Source: Lunularia cruciata
Taxonomy: Eukaryota > Streptophyta > Marchantiopsida > Lunulariales > Lunulariaceae
Assembly: GCA_948567375.1 (NCBI GenBank)
Contig: OX419757.1
Coordinates: 60,884,001-60,948,000 of the forward strand
DNA length: 64,000 bases
Direction of reading: 5' to 3'
Shown here: positions 1 through 11,290 of the stretch, piece after piece
Layout: every line of letters begins with the position of its first letter
Position numbering within the stretch: position 1 is the first letter of the stretch
Program-made: the position numbers and the translations under genes
The notes under the pieces: generated by a model
Databases searched by the model: none
The model's input: only the letters and a program-made list of their open reading frames with translations
Told to the model about the DNA's origin: nothing

Positions 1-1507
1 CCCAATCAGCAACCAAGTAGATTAAAAAAATCTCCATAGCTCCACATCCTACCTTTAGAGCATCACCATCTTTGTTGCTCCTTGATGTTGAATTAGGTGT
101 GACCATAGACATGCAGCCTAAGAATTACCATCCCCTTGGCCAACACCATTCTCCACATATATTTTATCTACTTTATACACCCTTCATCCACTTGCCATTG
201 AAGACATTCTTTTTTTCCTCTTTGATTATTAACCAAATGCGAAGTGATAACTTGTGAAGTCCTTTTTTGCTCATGCTTTATGCTATTTTCCATGATTATC
301 AATATATGGGACATCAAGACTGGTTTTTGAGCACCTTTGAATTTTCTTTTCCCTAAATACTCCAAATTCTAGTTTTCTCCTTCTCTTTTCTTTTTGTCAA
401 TGCATTGCATTAGGTCATGTGCTCCTTAGAGAAACTTGTGTCCTAAATCCTTCAAAGGAGACCTCAAGTATGCACACCATTGCTATTGGAGATGTGTTCC
501 TTCATTTAGTCTCACATACTATTTTCTTACATCTTTATCATTTTATGTCTTTTGTTTGGCTCTCCATCAGTTAGATGTGGCTACTCAAGGATATGAGAGA
601 TGGTTATTGTTAGCATTTGAGCATCCTTGGACATACATCTAGTTTGGGTGGTATTCCAAGTTGATGTCTTCAATGCATTCAATGTCTTCTCTTGTCTATT
701 GTTATTTTCTACACTTTGCTTTGTAGGAGATCAAATCTCTTCCTTGATTCCTTTTGTCCATACTTTTTATGGTACTAAGACACCTTTGTTGTACAACCAC
801 CATTCTACCACAAGGGAGTTCACATAGTTCATATCAGTTTAGAGCACATGGTAGGGTGATCCCTTGGAGGCCTCTCTTTGCCATTACACACTACATGGCT
901 TTGCAAGAGGTTGCAACCACTTTTCTTACTTGTCTTTTCACATCCCTCTTGGGTGATATCTATATTGTATGCCCTTTAGAAGATGTAGTTCAAGATATGT
1001 CTTCATTCATACCTAGCTTAGAGATCTTAGGTTTATGATTCTAGACTCATATGCAAGGTCTGGAATCCATGCATGGTCCTCACCTCCTTTGACTCCTCAC
1101 TAGGATTCCAATTTCTTATATGTGGTTTGAGAGTTCTGGCCTCAACTCTAGGTTAAGATGACTTTTATAGCTCATTTGTCTCTAACACTTTGGTCCAAGC
1201 TACTTAGTTGGGAATACTTAGATAATAGAGGTGGCATACTCCATTCTAGCACACTATTACCTCCATATGATCTCCTCTTTAGTGTAACAAGTAGAGGCAC
1301 TTTTGCCCCATATATGCACATTTGATAACAAAATCCATCACATCTTCTCCACTATGTTAGAGCCATGCATGCTTCCATAGCTATCAAATGAGTGATGTAG
1401 GTTATAGAGATGGTTATAGAAGATGGTTATGTAGGTTATAGAGATACTCACAGTCATGGGCAGATGTGGGCTCATATTACAAGAGGTTATTGCACCAACA
1501 ACAACAA

Positions 1508-1668
1508 AATTCCCAAAAGATTCCTTTTGGTCAAACTTGTTTGACCAACCAAATAGAACTAAGCTTGATATGTCACAAATCCATGTATCTAATCTAAGGG
1601 TGTAGCTCCCTTAGAGAGGATCATCTTTACTTTATTGTAAAGAAAAAGTGCTCCTTTGGGGCATCAAA
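1508..1668 (+). repeat. Fragment of family-A LTR inside repeat X copy 1
   Basis: This piece matches the 3' half of the family-A LTR: the segment with 'cttgtttgaccaaccaaata', the 'aatctaagggtgtagctcc' block, and the 'aaagtgctcctttggggcat' stretch near the LTR end. The LTR start and the terminal TATTACA are missing, so it is a truncated relic. In copy 2 of repeat X, the complete solo LTR stands a few bases from the matching point. Confidence 0.6.
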
Positions 1669-2470
1669 GTTTAGGGAATTCCAAACTTGTGTGCTTTTAT
1701 CTTTGGACTATCACACATGCACACACTCACACCCTTACTAACATCCTCACTAATGTGCAATTATTTGCTAAAGCTAGGATTCTCTCTTGTGGAATAAAAT
1801 GCTCTAGAGTTGCTTGCCTCCCATTTGATTGAGGACTTTTGATTTACTTCAAAGGATTTTACCACAACTCTATGATTGTTGTTGGTCCACCACATCCAAT
1901 ACTCCTAGGCCTCTCAAACCAGCGTACATGTGATTCTTAATATAACACAAAGCGCATATACATTTTACATTGTGCAGTAGGTGGAGAGCACACTAGAGTT
2001 CATGATGCCTTTCATGATACAATGACATAGATCCTACAAGCTACAAGGTCCCAAGTTTAGACTGAGCAATGGTTGGACTACCAAGACGAACTCCTTGTTA
2101 TGTGAGAGTGGATATTGTTACTTTCATAGATGGTCGCCATCTGTTACATGATATGGCAGTTACAAATTCCCTATGAGCAATGTCATTGGCACTTGTAGGC
2201 ATATAGGTGGAAGTAGTATTGATCATTGCGACTTAAGGCAAGGAGGACTATTACACACCATGGCTATCAAATGATACCTTTGTTCATGTGGTGTTGAGAT
2301 ATTTGGGTACCTTCATCACCACTTTGACGGCCTCCTCAAGGAAAAGGCACTAGGTTAATTGCAAAGGAGAGGAGTGCTAGCTATCTCTCCAACCATACTC
2401 ACATCCTACTATAGACAACAAGTCTCAATCATGTTATAACACTCTCAAGCTTTGAGTCTTCACTGATATG

Positions 2471-2632
2471 CAACAACAATAGGAACACCCAACATGACTA
2501 AGATCCTCCCTCCATACTTACCAGATATGCCATTAAAGGACCCTTACTATCCAACAGCAATAGGAACACCCAACATAACTAGGACCTTCCCTCCAAACTT
2601 ACCAGATATACCATTAGAAGACCTCTACTATA
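2471..2632 (+). repeat. Tandem duplication, 2 x 81 bp
   Basis: Two adjacent 81-bp units start at 2471 and 2552. Both contain 'ataggaacacccaacat' and 'cttaccagatat', with scattered differences between them. Repeat X copy 2 has only one counterpart near 11050-11130, so the duplication arose after the X copies separated. Confidence 0.8.
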
Positions 2633-3549
2633 TAGTTCAATAATAGTATACTTTCTTCTTAGTCTCTTTGTATTTGTTTGCTAAGTGTGATTTCCCCCCT
2701 TGCTTGTTTTAGGGTAATTTTCTTGCTTCTTTATTCTCTTCACCTTTTGAGACCATTGGACCTCGCCCTCTCTATCTTCTTTTCTACTTGTTTGTGCCTT
2801 GTCTTCCTTTATGTTTTCCTTCGGGTATAGACATCATGTACAGTGCTGATTCTATGACTTCACTGGAGAGTTGAACTTGGCCTTCAATTCAGTTGAGGGT
2901 TTAGGGTATATATAACCAATAAGAATATACAAAAAGATATTTCACTATCCACATCTTCATGGCACATCTTTCAGCCGTCATGTTGAGAAGATCTGAGCAG
3001 CCAAACCTTGACAGCACGATTGGTACTGGTTATCATCCACGTTTGTACAGGAAGGAGGCCATCCGGAAGAACTACAGGAGACATTAAAATTAAGACTTAA
3101 ATACATCGTAAAAGGTCTTTTATATCATTAATTAATGATCGTTACCGAGTTTATTATCATTCCAAATCGCAAGTTGACACGTCTTGCCAGCGCAACAATG
3201 ACTCACGGTGCACGAAAATGGTTATTTTGCGGAAACTTGGATACTACGGAAGACAAAGCCTGATCAGCTGTGACTTACGTTACACGGATTTCAGTTGCTT
3301 CTAAACTTTTTTGGAGTTACTACTAGACTTGAGACATGAAGCATGTTAATGGCATGACAGATCGTCTTGCGGAGCCAGACATTCTAGAACATATCGGAAA
3401 GAAGAAAAGGTGTTTCCTTAGAAGCTGTCAACTAGTGAGAACTTCAACACAGAATGCGCTGTGTCGCAAATCATTTTTTACAAATATACTCTATTATATT
3501 AGTACAATCGCGTACAGCATCCAAAATCGCCACTGTGCTCCATGGCTTC

Positions 3550-3561
3550 TGGTATCAGAGC
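3550..3561 (+). other. Primer-binding-site-like motif
   Basis: TGGTATCAGAGC is the usual primer binding site of plant LTR elements primed by initiator Met-tRNA. No LTR ending in CA directly before it and no gag after it can be recognised, so it may be a relic or chance. Confidence 0.3.
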
Positions 3562-4991
3562 ACTTTCTGTGAAGAATATATACGAAGAAAAGAAACGAAG
3601 AATATATAAGAGACAAAGACGAATGACAGTAGTTCAAGTCCACTTCAGCAGAATTTGGCTCATGCTTTTCCTTCTACGGTACAGGAGGCAGGTCGTCAGC
3701 ACAGGACACACAAAGAGGGCAGAGAACACGTCTGAGGACTGAGCTGTCCCATTGGCGGCAAAGGATCTCCGGATGCCACGCAAGCAGCTTGATATATATA
3801 GGGGTGAGGTATCTGCTCCCTACACTCTTTAGTTCCTGGTAAACTGTGTCAAAATAAGACTACGTGCAGTGCCTTTGGTTGGCAACCCGCCACCGCTAGT
3901 GGTAACACGAGCCGCCTCCCTGGCGAAGGACAGCAGACAGTCTATCGGTAACTATAATCCTAGCCCTGCTATCTTAGCAAAGCTTTCAGATACAGTAGGT
4001 TGGGTTTACGGCCATGCCTACCAAGAAAAGAGTTTCCTTACTGTTCAAGTGTTTTCCATTGCTTCGTAATCAGCATAAATACTGAATTTGGCATTTTTTA
4101 TCACTTGATTAATTGATTAATTAAGTGATAAATTAATACGAGTACAGTAAATGGAACATTTTTTAGAGTGAAACTCCTGTATTTTCAAATATATTTGTTT
4201 AGTATCAGAAGAGCAACATGAAACTATGAGTAACTTTAAAGTAATACTCATATAAACTAAATATTGCAGGAATATAGTAACTCACAAGACTTTGGTGGTG
4301 AAATATTTTAATTTTAATATAATAATTACTGAAATAGTTTAAGCGATTTGTTTATAAAAGAAAGTAACTTATATCTTACCATTGAATATCTATACTGATA
4401 ACATATGTACTCCAATTATTAGATCAGCTAACTGAACTACATCTATTCTTGTAGGTCGTTGAAAGTTCCAATTGACTAGCATACGTAGGTACTGCAAAAT
4501 ATTGACCCTAAGGTTATTCCATTCGCTAAATTCGCATCGCTTTCGCCAACCTTGGGTCGGGGGAGTCAACTCGCCTCAAAGGTGGGCACCTTCCAGTCGC
4601 TTAACTTCAGTTCGCCTGAAAGTTATTCAGTTTCAGTTCTAGCGTTGATAGATCTGAACACATAATAATACTCGGAAGGAAAAGAAGGAAGTGGAAAGGA
4701 AAGAAAAGCACAACCAAAAGAAAAGAGAAAAAAGGCGACCGCTTGTGAAAAACGAAGGACGGGAAGACCCCATCAAGCACGCACAAGGGAGAGACAAGAG
4801 AAGTAATCGGGGGCTAAGCCCCAATAGAGTCTATATGAGAAATATGCCCTATCGCACCTAGGATATCCGAGCTATGCAAGTAGTCTGGTCTACACACAAT
4901 TGGAACATTCGATGAAACATCACCTAATGTGATTGCTCTCTTATGGATTGCACCAGCCACTGCACTCGGTAGAGCAAATGACACACGCTGT

Positions 4992-5264
4992 CTAAAATAA
5001 ACTACAAAGTATGAGAATGTTACCCTGACGCTTAACATGATAAGCTCTCGCGCACTCCTTGACAAATGTGTCAAATATCGTGTCCATCGCTCCATATAAC
5101 TCCAAGGCTAGAGGAACAAAGAGGTGACCTCGCTGCATGCCTCTATACTTGGAAACTTTACGACCTGCTGCAGCACTCGTCGCCCATCCAAGAGGATGGA
5201 TAATCATTCCCTCCGATACGATATCTCGTATAGAGTTTGTAACCACGACATCCATTTTTGTCAC
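4992..5264 (-). pseudogene. Short minus-strand frame of protein-like composition
   Basis: A 90-residue open frame from an ATG at 5264 contains the stretch LFVPLALELYGAMD preceded by a basic KVSKYRGMQRGH segment. This pattern of a lysine/tyrosine-rich lead-in and then F-V-P-x-x-x-E-x-Y-G recalls the region behind the reverse transcriptase palm in some retroelement polyproteins, but I cannot name a family from so little. A second minus frame (4814-5095) overlaps it in another phase, so a decayed longer protein with a frameshift is possible. No RT catalytic motif (YxDD or FxDD) is seen nearby. Confidence 0.3.
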
Positions 5265-5590
5265 CTAATCATCTCATACCAAGTATAAGTTTGCATTGAC
5301 AAGTGTCGGTGCAAACATTCATATGTTTTGTAGACGACGAGTGTCATCTGTCACACATGCGAGTGTTCACTTCAAATCAAATATTCATTCTCTCGTACCA
5401 TAACAAACACTATATCCCCATTAAAAAAAACCAAACAAAACAAAACCAAAAGAAAAGAATGGAATAAAATGGCAAAACCCAACTGTCCCAAGCGAACCAA
5501 GAAAGAAACCCTGTATAGGAGAAAAGAGCATGCGAGAGTAATACTCGGAAGTAAAAAGAATAAAAGGCAATCAAGAAAGAAAGAGACCCG

Positions 5591-5735
5591 TACAAGATCG
5601 TACCAACGATAGTAGTGCGAAAGGAAAAACAGAACACGAGAGCCAACAGCCCCGAAAGTGAAAGGAAACACGAGGCACGACAATCTCAAGAGACAAAGGG
5701 AAAAACCATATACAAGATCATACCAACGATAGTAG
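5591..5735 (+). repeat. 25-bp direct repeat, about 120 bp apart
   Basis: 'tacaagatcgtaccaacgat' plus 'agtag' begins at about 5591 and recurs at about 5711 with one change (cataccaacg). It sits in purine-rich DNA and probably marks a partial duplication of the stretch. Confidence 0.7.
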
Positions 5736-5877
5736 AGGTTGTTTACGTGACAAAAGGAAAAAACAAGAAAATATTATGTTCACAGATAAGGGCAATCCTG
5801 GCTCTTTTTCGTTTGCAGTCGGAGAATCTTCGGGACTGCTTACTGAGATTTGAGAATTCTTGAGATTTGAGCTGAAG

Positions 5878-5991
5878 ATGGGCGGTGGCCGTGCAGAGCA
5901 TGAAAAGCATAAACGTGACGATGAAACATGGTTATCAGCACCTGTGTCTACTTTGCGATCATTTGAAGTTGGGAAATTGATGAGTAATTGA
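5878..5991 (+). CDS. Possible short exon or gene fragment, unknown product
   Basis: ATG at 5878 opens a 37-codon frame beginning MGGGRAEHEKHKRDDE and ending at TGA 5989-5991. It is very hydrophilic at the start and lacks the stop-rich look of the neighbouring DNA. The end reads ...VGKLMSN, where GATGAGT could be a mutated GGTGAGT splice donor; that is a guess. I do not recognise the family. It may be a first-exon remnant, a processed fragment or a chance frame. Confidence 0.25.
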   Translation: MGGGRAEHEKHKRDDETWLSAPVSTLRSFEVGKLMSN

Positions 5992-8900
5992 TAGTGTCAT
6001 TGTCAGCCAAAGAAGGAAAGTAAATAGGCCGGGAGGTATAAGATTTCTGAATTGAATTAACCATTGATCCTATAATAGGTGGAAAGATTGAGAGGAGGAT
6101 ACATGCTGCAAGTGATGTTGTCGGGCAAGAGAAAGGAAGACGAGAGGTATGGCAGGCGGTTGAGGGATTGAGAAGGCGAAAAATAGGCCAAGAGTAAATC
6201 TTTAGGTTGCTAAGTCGGGAAGTGAAGTTAAATGCCCATTTTGAACCGAGTATTCTACGTGATGGAACCTGTCAGTGCTTTTAGTTGGGAGCAGTAGCTG
6301 CCATTACTTTGATTGCCTCTTGCTTGTTTCGAAGATGTTCACGTCAAACGTTGAGATATTACTTTGCGTTAATATGCTTGTCATGGTGAGTTGAAATCAA
6401 GGAGGTAATAAAAAAACAACACCAAGAACCTAGCTATGAATCATCCTGATTTGGTATGCCAATGATCGACGACACGGATCCCTAGCGCAATCTGGCCTTT
6501 CCGGAGAATTGGGATGGGAATGTTTTCTGATTCGAACATTTCTGAGAACATTTCAGTTTGAGTGTTTTTTGAGTTTAAGTTAGGAGTCAAGAGTGGAATC
6601 TAAATTTACGGACTTTGTCGAAGTGGCAATAGACAGAGATCGTGAGAGGCGCTTGAGCGCTGGACCTGAGTGTGGAGTTAATTTTTTAGGAGGGGTGATT
6701 TCCTCGGATAGTAGATGGTTCTTTCTCACATCTCTCCTTTGTTTTCTTTATCTTTCTTTGTTCTTTATCTTTACTTTATTTTCTTTTATTCCTTTGCAGT
6801 TCTTGTTCTTATTCTTATGTCGATGAATGCTTATATTAGAAATCTTATGATATCTCTAATTTTTCTTTGGTCCGCGGATATAGAGGGATTACCAAAGGTA
6901 ATACTCCTCATCTAGCACTCCAAACCCCTTACGTATAGTTAGAGAATATATATCATCATTTACATTTTGAATGGACACGTACCCTGACATCAGGTTCATC
7001 TTTATGAAATCCCTTCCATCCCCATGTCATGTCCTTTGTACTCACGAAAGGAAACATACATTGGTTGATTCTCCCATAGAGGATCACCATAACTTTTAGC
7101 ATGCCCATTCTTGATCTCCTTATCTCTACTAACCCACCATCACTCTTTGATCAAAAAATTTCCTTGTACATCCTTAGTGTGCCCATACATACAGCCTCAT
7201 TAGCAACCCAAGCAGAATTGTCCAAATTGTCTATGGATAGGATTGCCTTCTCACAACATAAAGTAAGATTCAGATATCTATGAATGAGTGCAGAAGCCAC
7301 TTCTTCTCTTACCTCCCAAGACCTTCTTTGTACTCCTATCCTATCTATTCAAGCCCCACTAAACTCATACTCATTGCTACATTCTCTTGATCCAATTCAA
7401 GCATTCCTACCTGTTTTACCTAGATCACATATGTATACTAAGATCTCTATGCCTTTACATTACCTAGTGTGCTCTTCTTACTACTAACAAGCTATCTAGG
7501 CACATGACCAAGGGAGATAATTCTTTACTTGGACTTTATTAGACTTCTTCTCACAATGGAATTTAATCCTTCTAACCAAGGTGAGAGATGTCTCTACTTG
7601 GACTTTATTAGCTCTCTTTTCATATTGGACTTTACTCCTTCTAGCACATGGGATGCATTAGGACATCAAGAGAGTGCCTTTAGGATTCATCATTTTTTGT
7701 AAGAGAATGGGTCAGCACTACAAAATAAATGTACCATATGGAAAAGCATCAACTACAAGGATCACAAAGTCCCTAAAATCCCATGCTCTACCTCCAAAGC
7801 ATTGTCATCTACATTTTTCCCTAATATTAGGTCATGTATGTAAGTATAGATGGCTACCATGAGCACTATTACCCACTAGACCAAAACCCTTCTCCATTGA
7901 TAATTTATTTCTTTTACGAAGTCTCTATCCACCTCCTATTTTTTACATTCCTTCTTTCTTCCATAAATATCACTTAGATAAGGAGCTAGAGCTTATGGAT
8001 ACGTCTTTGCTTATTCTCCATTCTTAACTCTTAACTCCATTCTCTACAATTTTCTATGGGTGGGTCTTTGAGATTGGTTTTTGAGCATTTATAGGAGTGT
8101 TTTTCAAAAGACACATTAGATTCTGATTTTTGTTTCTCATTGCTTTTTTTTCAATATATTGCCTCTGTTCTAGTGTTCTTAGAGATTCTTGATTTTTTGG
8201 TATATCCCTTCTCCTAGCTCTTTCATAGGAGACATCTAATGTTCACCCCATAGCTATTGGGGATGTTATCTTATATTTAGTCTCATGTTTTATTTGATTA
8301 TAACTTCTAATACTCCTTTTCATCTTCTTGTTTCTCCTCATTAATTTGCTATGGTTACTCTAGGAGGTTGCCAAACCATTATTGTTGGTATTAGAGCTTC
8401 CTTAGATATCAATCCTGATTGGGTGGTTCCAAGTTTATGTCTCAAATGACTTCAATACCATTTCTCATATAGCTTTATTTTTGTACTCTTTGTTTAGTAG
8501 GAGATTAGATTCCTTTCTTGGTCTTATTTATGCAACTTTTTATTGCATTGAGATATCTTTATTTTATTATCATTATACTACCACATAGAAGTTCACACAA
8601 TTGGTATCTACCAAGAGAAAATACTAGGCTTCCCTATTTTCCCAAGCTCACAACTTTGTAGGAGGTCATAGCCTCTTTTCTATCTTGTTTCTTTTCATCA
8701 TTCTCAAATTATACCCATTTATTAGGCCCTTTGGAAGGAGGATGTAGTTAAAGCTTTATATGCTCTTGCATTCTACGTAGAGACCTTAGATTTATGACTT
8801 ATAAATGTAAGGTATGGAGTCCATAAGTGGTCCTTACTCTCTTAGACTTCCCATCAAGGTTCCAATTCCCAATAGGAGGTTTGAGTGTTTTGAGTTCTTC

Positions 8901-9216
8901 TTTGGGAGAGGATGATTTTTTTAGCTTGCTTATCTCATACAATTTGATTCAAGCTATGGCCTATGATCACTTATTCCCTCAATTCTGGAACACACAACTT
9001 GCTTATTTTATTTTGACAAGATGTTATGTCCTTAGAGCCTCTTATTTGGCACTTACTTACACATCCACATATGTATTCCTACTCCATATATGTATATCTG
9101 ATAGTACCATATGCTATAATTTTTCCACTCTATTAGGGCTAGTATAGCTATTTGATGAGTATATTTGGCTACAAATAGCTCTTGTTGTGGAGGATGTGGT
9201 CTCATATTGCAAGAGC

Positions 9217-9793
9217 CTATTTGTAATACCAAGAGCTAGCCATATGATCTAGATGTGAAATTTGGTTGGGTAACATCTAGAATGATGTTATACATGATGG
9301 TCAAAATAGATCAGATAGATGTATCACCAAAAGAGTAATTCTATTGATAGGGCAGAAACCAAAATAGACTTGAAAACCTTAAAACCAATAGCTAGACATA
9401 TGATTTAAAGGTAAGAATTGGTTTGGCAACATTTGGATGAATGGTACACATGATGGACTAAACAGATCAGAAAGAGGTATCACCAAAAGGAGACTTCTAC
9501 TAATAGAGTAGGAACCAAAATATGCTTGAAATCTTTGAAGGCAATTTTGGAGGCCTAAACGGATGAATTAGGCCTCAAAAATGTGCAGAATCCTCCCCAA
9601 TGGAAGAAAGGTTGGCCTTACTTCCCCCTGCTTTGTCTCATTGAAAGCTTTCCAATGGTACCATTGGAAAGCTCTCAATGAGACAAAGATTCCCTCTATA
9701 TAATAAAGAGAAGGTGCTCCTTTGGGACATCGGATGATTGAGTGTGAAATTTTTATTTTCTCTCTTCTCTTGTCCTCCGAGTATTACACTATT
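9217..9793 (+). mobile_element. Family-A solo LTR with 5-bp target duplication
   Basis: The LTR runs 9222-9788 from TGTAATACC to GTATTACA, the same ends as the LTRs of element A2. It is flanked by CTATT at 9217-9221 and 9789-9793. The uninterrupted site survives in repeat X copy 1 near 1485 ('gaggttattgcaccaac'), which confirms the insertion. Internally it has a partial second copy of the LTR start from about 9390 and has lost about 200 bp of the 3' half, replaced by a palindrome at 9631-9688. It probably formed by recombination between the LTRs of a full element, followed by rearrangement. Confidence 0.9.
9631..9688. repeat. 58-bp near-perfect palindrome
   Basis: The sequence is its own reverse complement around GGTACC at 9657-9662, with only one mismatched pair. 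The left arm is normal LTR sequence ('ctttgtctcattgaaagctt'). The right arm is an inverted copy of it that stands where other family-A LTRs continue with 'ttactcacgtgattttg'. Confidence 0.95.
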
Positions 9794-11290
9794 GCACCAA
9801 TAAATTATTCAAAACCATGGGCTCTAGTGGCTCCCTTACTAAAAAATAGGTTCTTATACTATGATGGCACTTTTCTTTTGGTACATATCATGATAGTAAA
9901 ATCAAGTGCTTTTGATTTCTATCAATCAAAATCAAGGTTTTGTTTGGCTCATGATCTATTACTAAGGACATGCATAATACTCCTTAATTTTATGGACTTT
10001 GTACTATTAGACTTTGGGAAGATTTAGGCAGATCTTAGTGAGCATATATACACTCACACTCTTCATAGCATCTCATTGAAGTACCTTTATATGACAAAGT
10101 TAGGATTCTCTCTTATGGAGAGAAAGGCTCCAAAGCTTGGCTACATGCCTCCTCTTTAATTCAAGACTTTTACCTTGCTTCTTATGAGTTTACTATGGAA
10201 TTCCATATGCCTTTTAAGTTTACCACATCTAGTATTACTAGGACTACTATACCAATGTGCTTGTTGATCACCATTGGACACACATGGCATACATATTTAC
10301 ATTTTACTTTAGAAGGAGAATCCACTAGAGCTCATAATACCATCCAAGTTATAATGGCACATAGCCTACAATGTACATGGTTCTAGGTAACCTAGCCTCC
10401 TCCATCCCTTAGGACCAATAAGAGGTAGTATAGGAATATATGCCTATTGTACATCAACTAGGCCTTTTGGCTTGATCTTAGGCCTTGACTCACCTTCCAT
10501 GATTGAGCCCTACAATCTACATGATTCTAGGTAATCTAGCCTCTTGTGTCCTTTGTGACCAACAAGAGGTACTATACAAGTATGTGCATATTGTGCATTG
10601 ACTATGCCTTCTTGCCTGATCTTAGGCCTTGACTCACCTACATGATTGAGCAATAGTTGGATCTACATGGACCACCTTGGTGTGTGAGAGCAAATATAGT
10701 CACATTCCCTAATAAATGTCATACTTTGTTTGATGTGGTGGTTGCAAACCCCTTACATGTAGAGTCATTGGCACATGCTAGCATTCAAGTAGGAATAGCC
10801 ACAATCATCACCACTAAAAGGAAGGAAGACTGATGTTTTCCATGACTATCCTTTGATATCTCCATACCTTTGGTTGTGAAGATCTTTAGGCATCCTCATC
10901 AATTTGATGGTCTATTTTGAGAAGTAATGACAGGTTTCTATAGAGGATAGGAGCTATGGTTGTCTGTCCATTTATACTCACTCATATTTATATAAAGAGT
11001 CTTTGTCACTTTTGCCGAGCTCTCAAGAATTGGGCGTTCATAGACATGCAATGGCAGTAAGAGCTCCCATCTCCCATCATATATAGGACATTCTCTTCCC
11101 ATGTACCAAATATACCACTAAAGGACAACTCAATTAAACAATAGAATAGTTTGTCTCTTGCCTTCTTCTTTTCTTTGGGGCCATCAATCAACAAAGAGAT
11201 TTTCATTGGGCTCAATTTACCTTTTGCAACTCTTGGTGCCTTATATTTCTTGTTTCTTTTTCTTTGGGGTATATTCCTTGGCTTCTTTTG

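Larger units (their letters stand above)
1..2830 (+). repeat. Repeat X, copy 1 (5' end outside window)
   Basis: Non-coding AT-rich sequence that matches the block at about 6900-11290 over its whole length at clearly reduced identity. Matching anchors include 300-500 with 8050-8280, 1040-1200 with 8790-8960, and 2380-2690 with 10940-11190. No convincing reading frame is seen; the short open frames have no recognisable motif. The copies are in direct orientation. It could be an old long LTR, a non-autonomous element or a segmental duplication; no terminal TG/CA with a target duplication could be fixed for it. Confidence 0.6.
2831..6899. other. Unassigned, relatively GC-rich interval
   Basis: Composition differs from the flanks, with many CG dinucleotides, especially at 3100-4080, 4500-4640 and 4800-5400. 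4640-5740 has long purine-rich runs on the plus strand. Short open frames occur on both strands, but none could be tied to a family. A tRNA-Met-type primer binding motif at 3550, a 25-bp direct repeat at 5591/5711, a minus frame at 4992-5264 and a short frame at 5878 are listed separately. It may be low-copy DNA or the interior of a very old element. Confidence 0.4.
6900..11290 (+). repeat. Repeat X, copy 2, interrupted by a solo LTR
   Basis: Direct, diverged second copy of the sequence at 1-2830, extending further upstream because the window cuts copy 1. It is interrupted at 9222-9788 by a family-A solo LTR. Otherwise it runs colinear with copy 1, except around 1508-1668, where copy 1 holds an LTR fragment. 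No coding frame with a known motif was found. The outer limits are approximate because similarity fades gradually. Confidence 0.55.

Noticed and set aside
3550-3561. A full LTR element starting at the Met-tRNA primer motif
   Set aside because: Neither an LTR ending directly before the motif nor gag-like sequence after it could be found, so only the motif is reported.
5372-5689. Minus frames coding a very hydrophobic, membrane-like protein
   Set aside because: Overlapping open frames in several phases are explained by the purine-rich plus strand, which reads as Phe/Leu/Ser-rich on the minus strand. There is no motif.
6593-6915. Hydrophobic frames that look like a small membrane protein
   Set aside because: T-rich DNA gives Phe/Leu runs in two overlapping frames; no start context or family signal.
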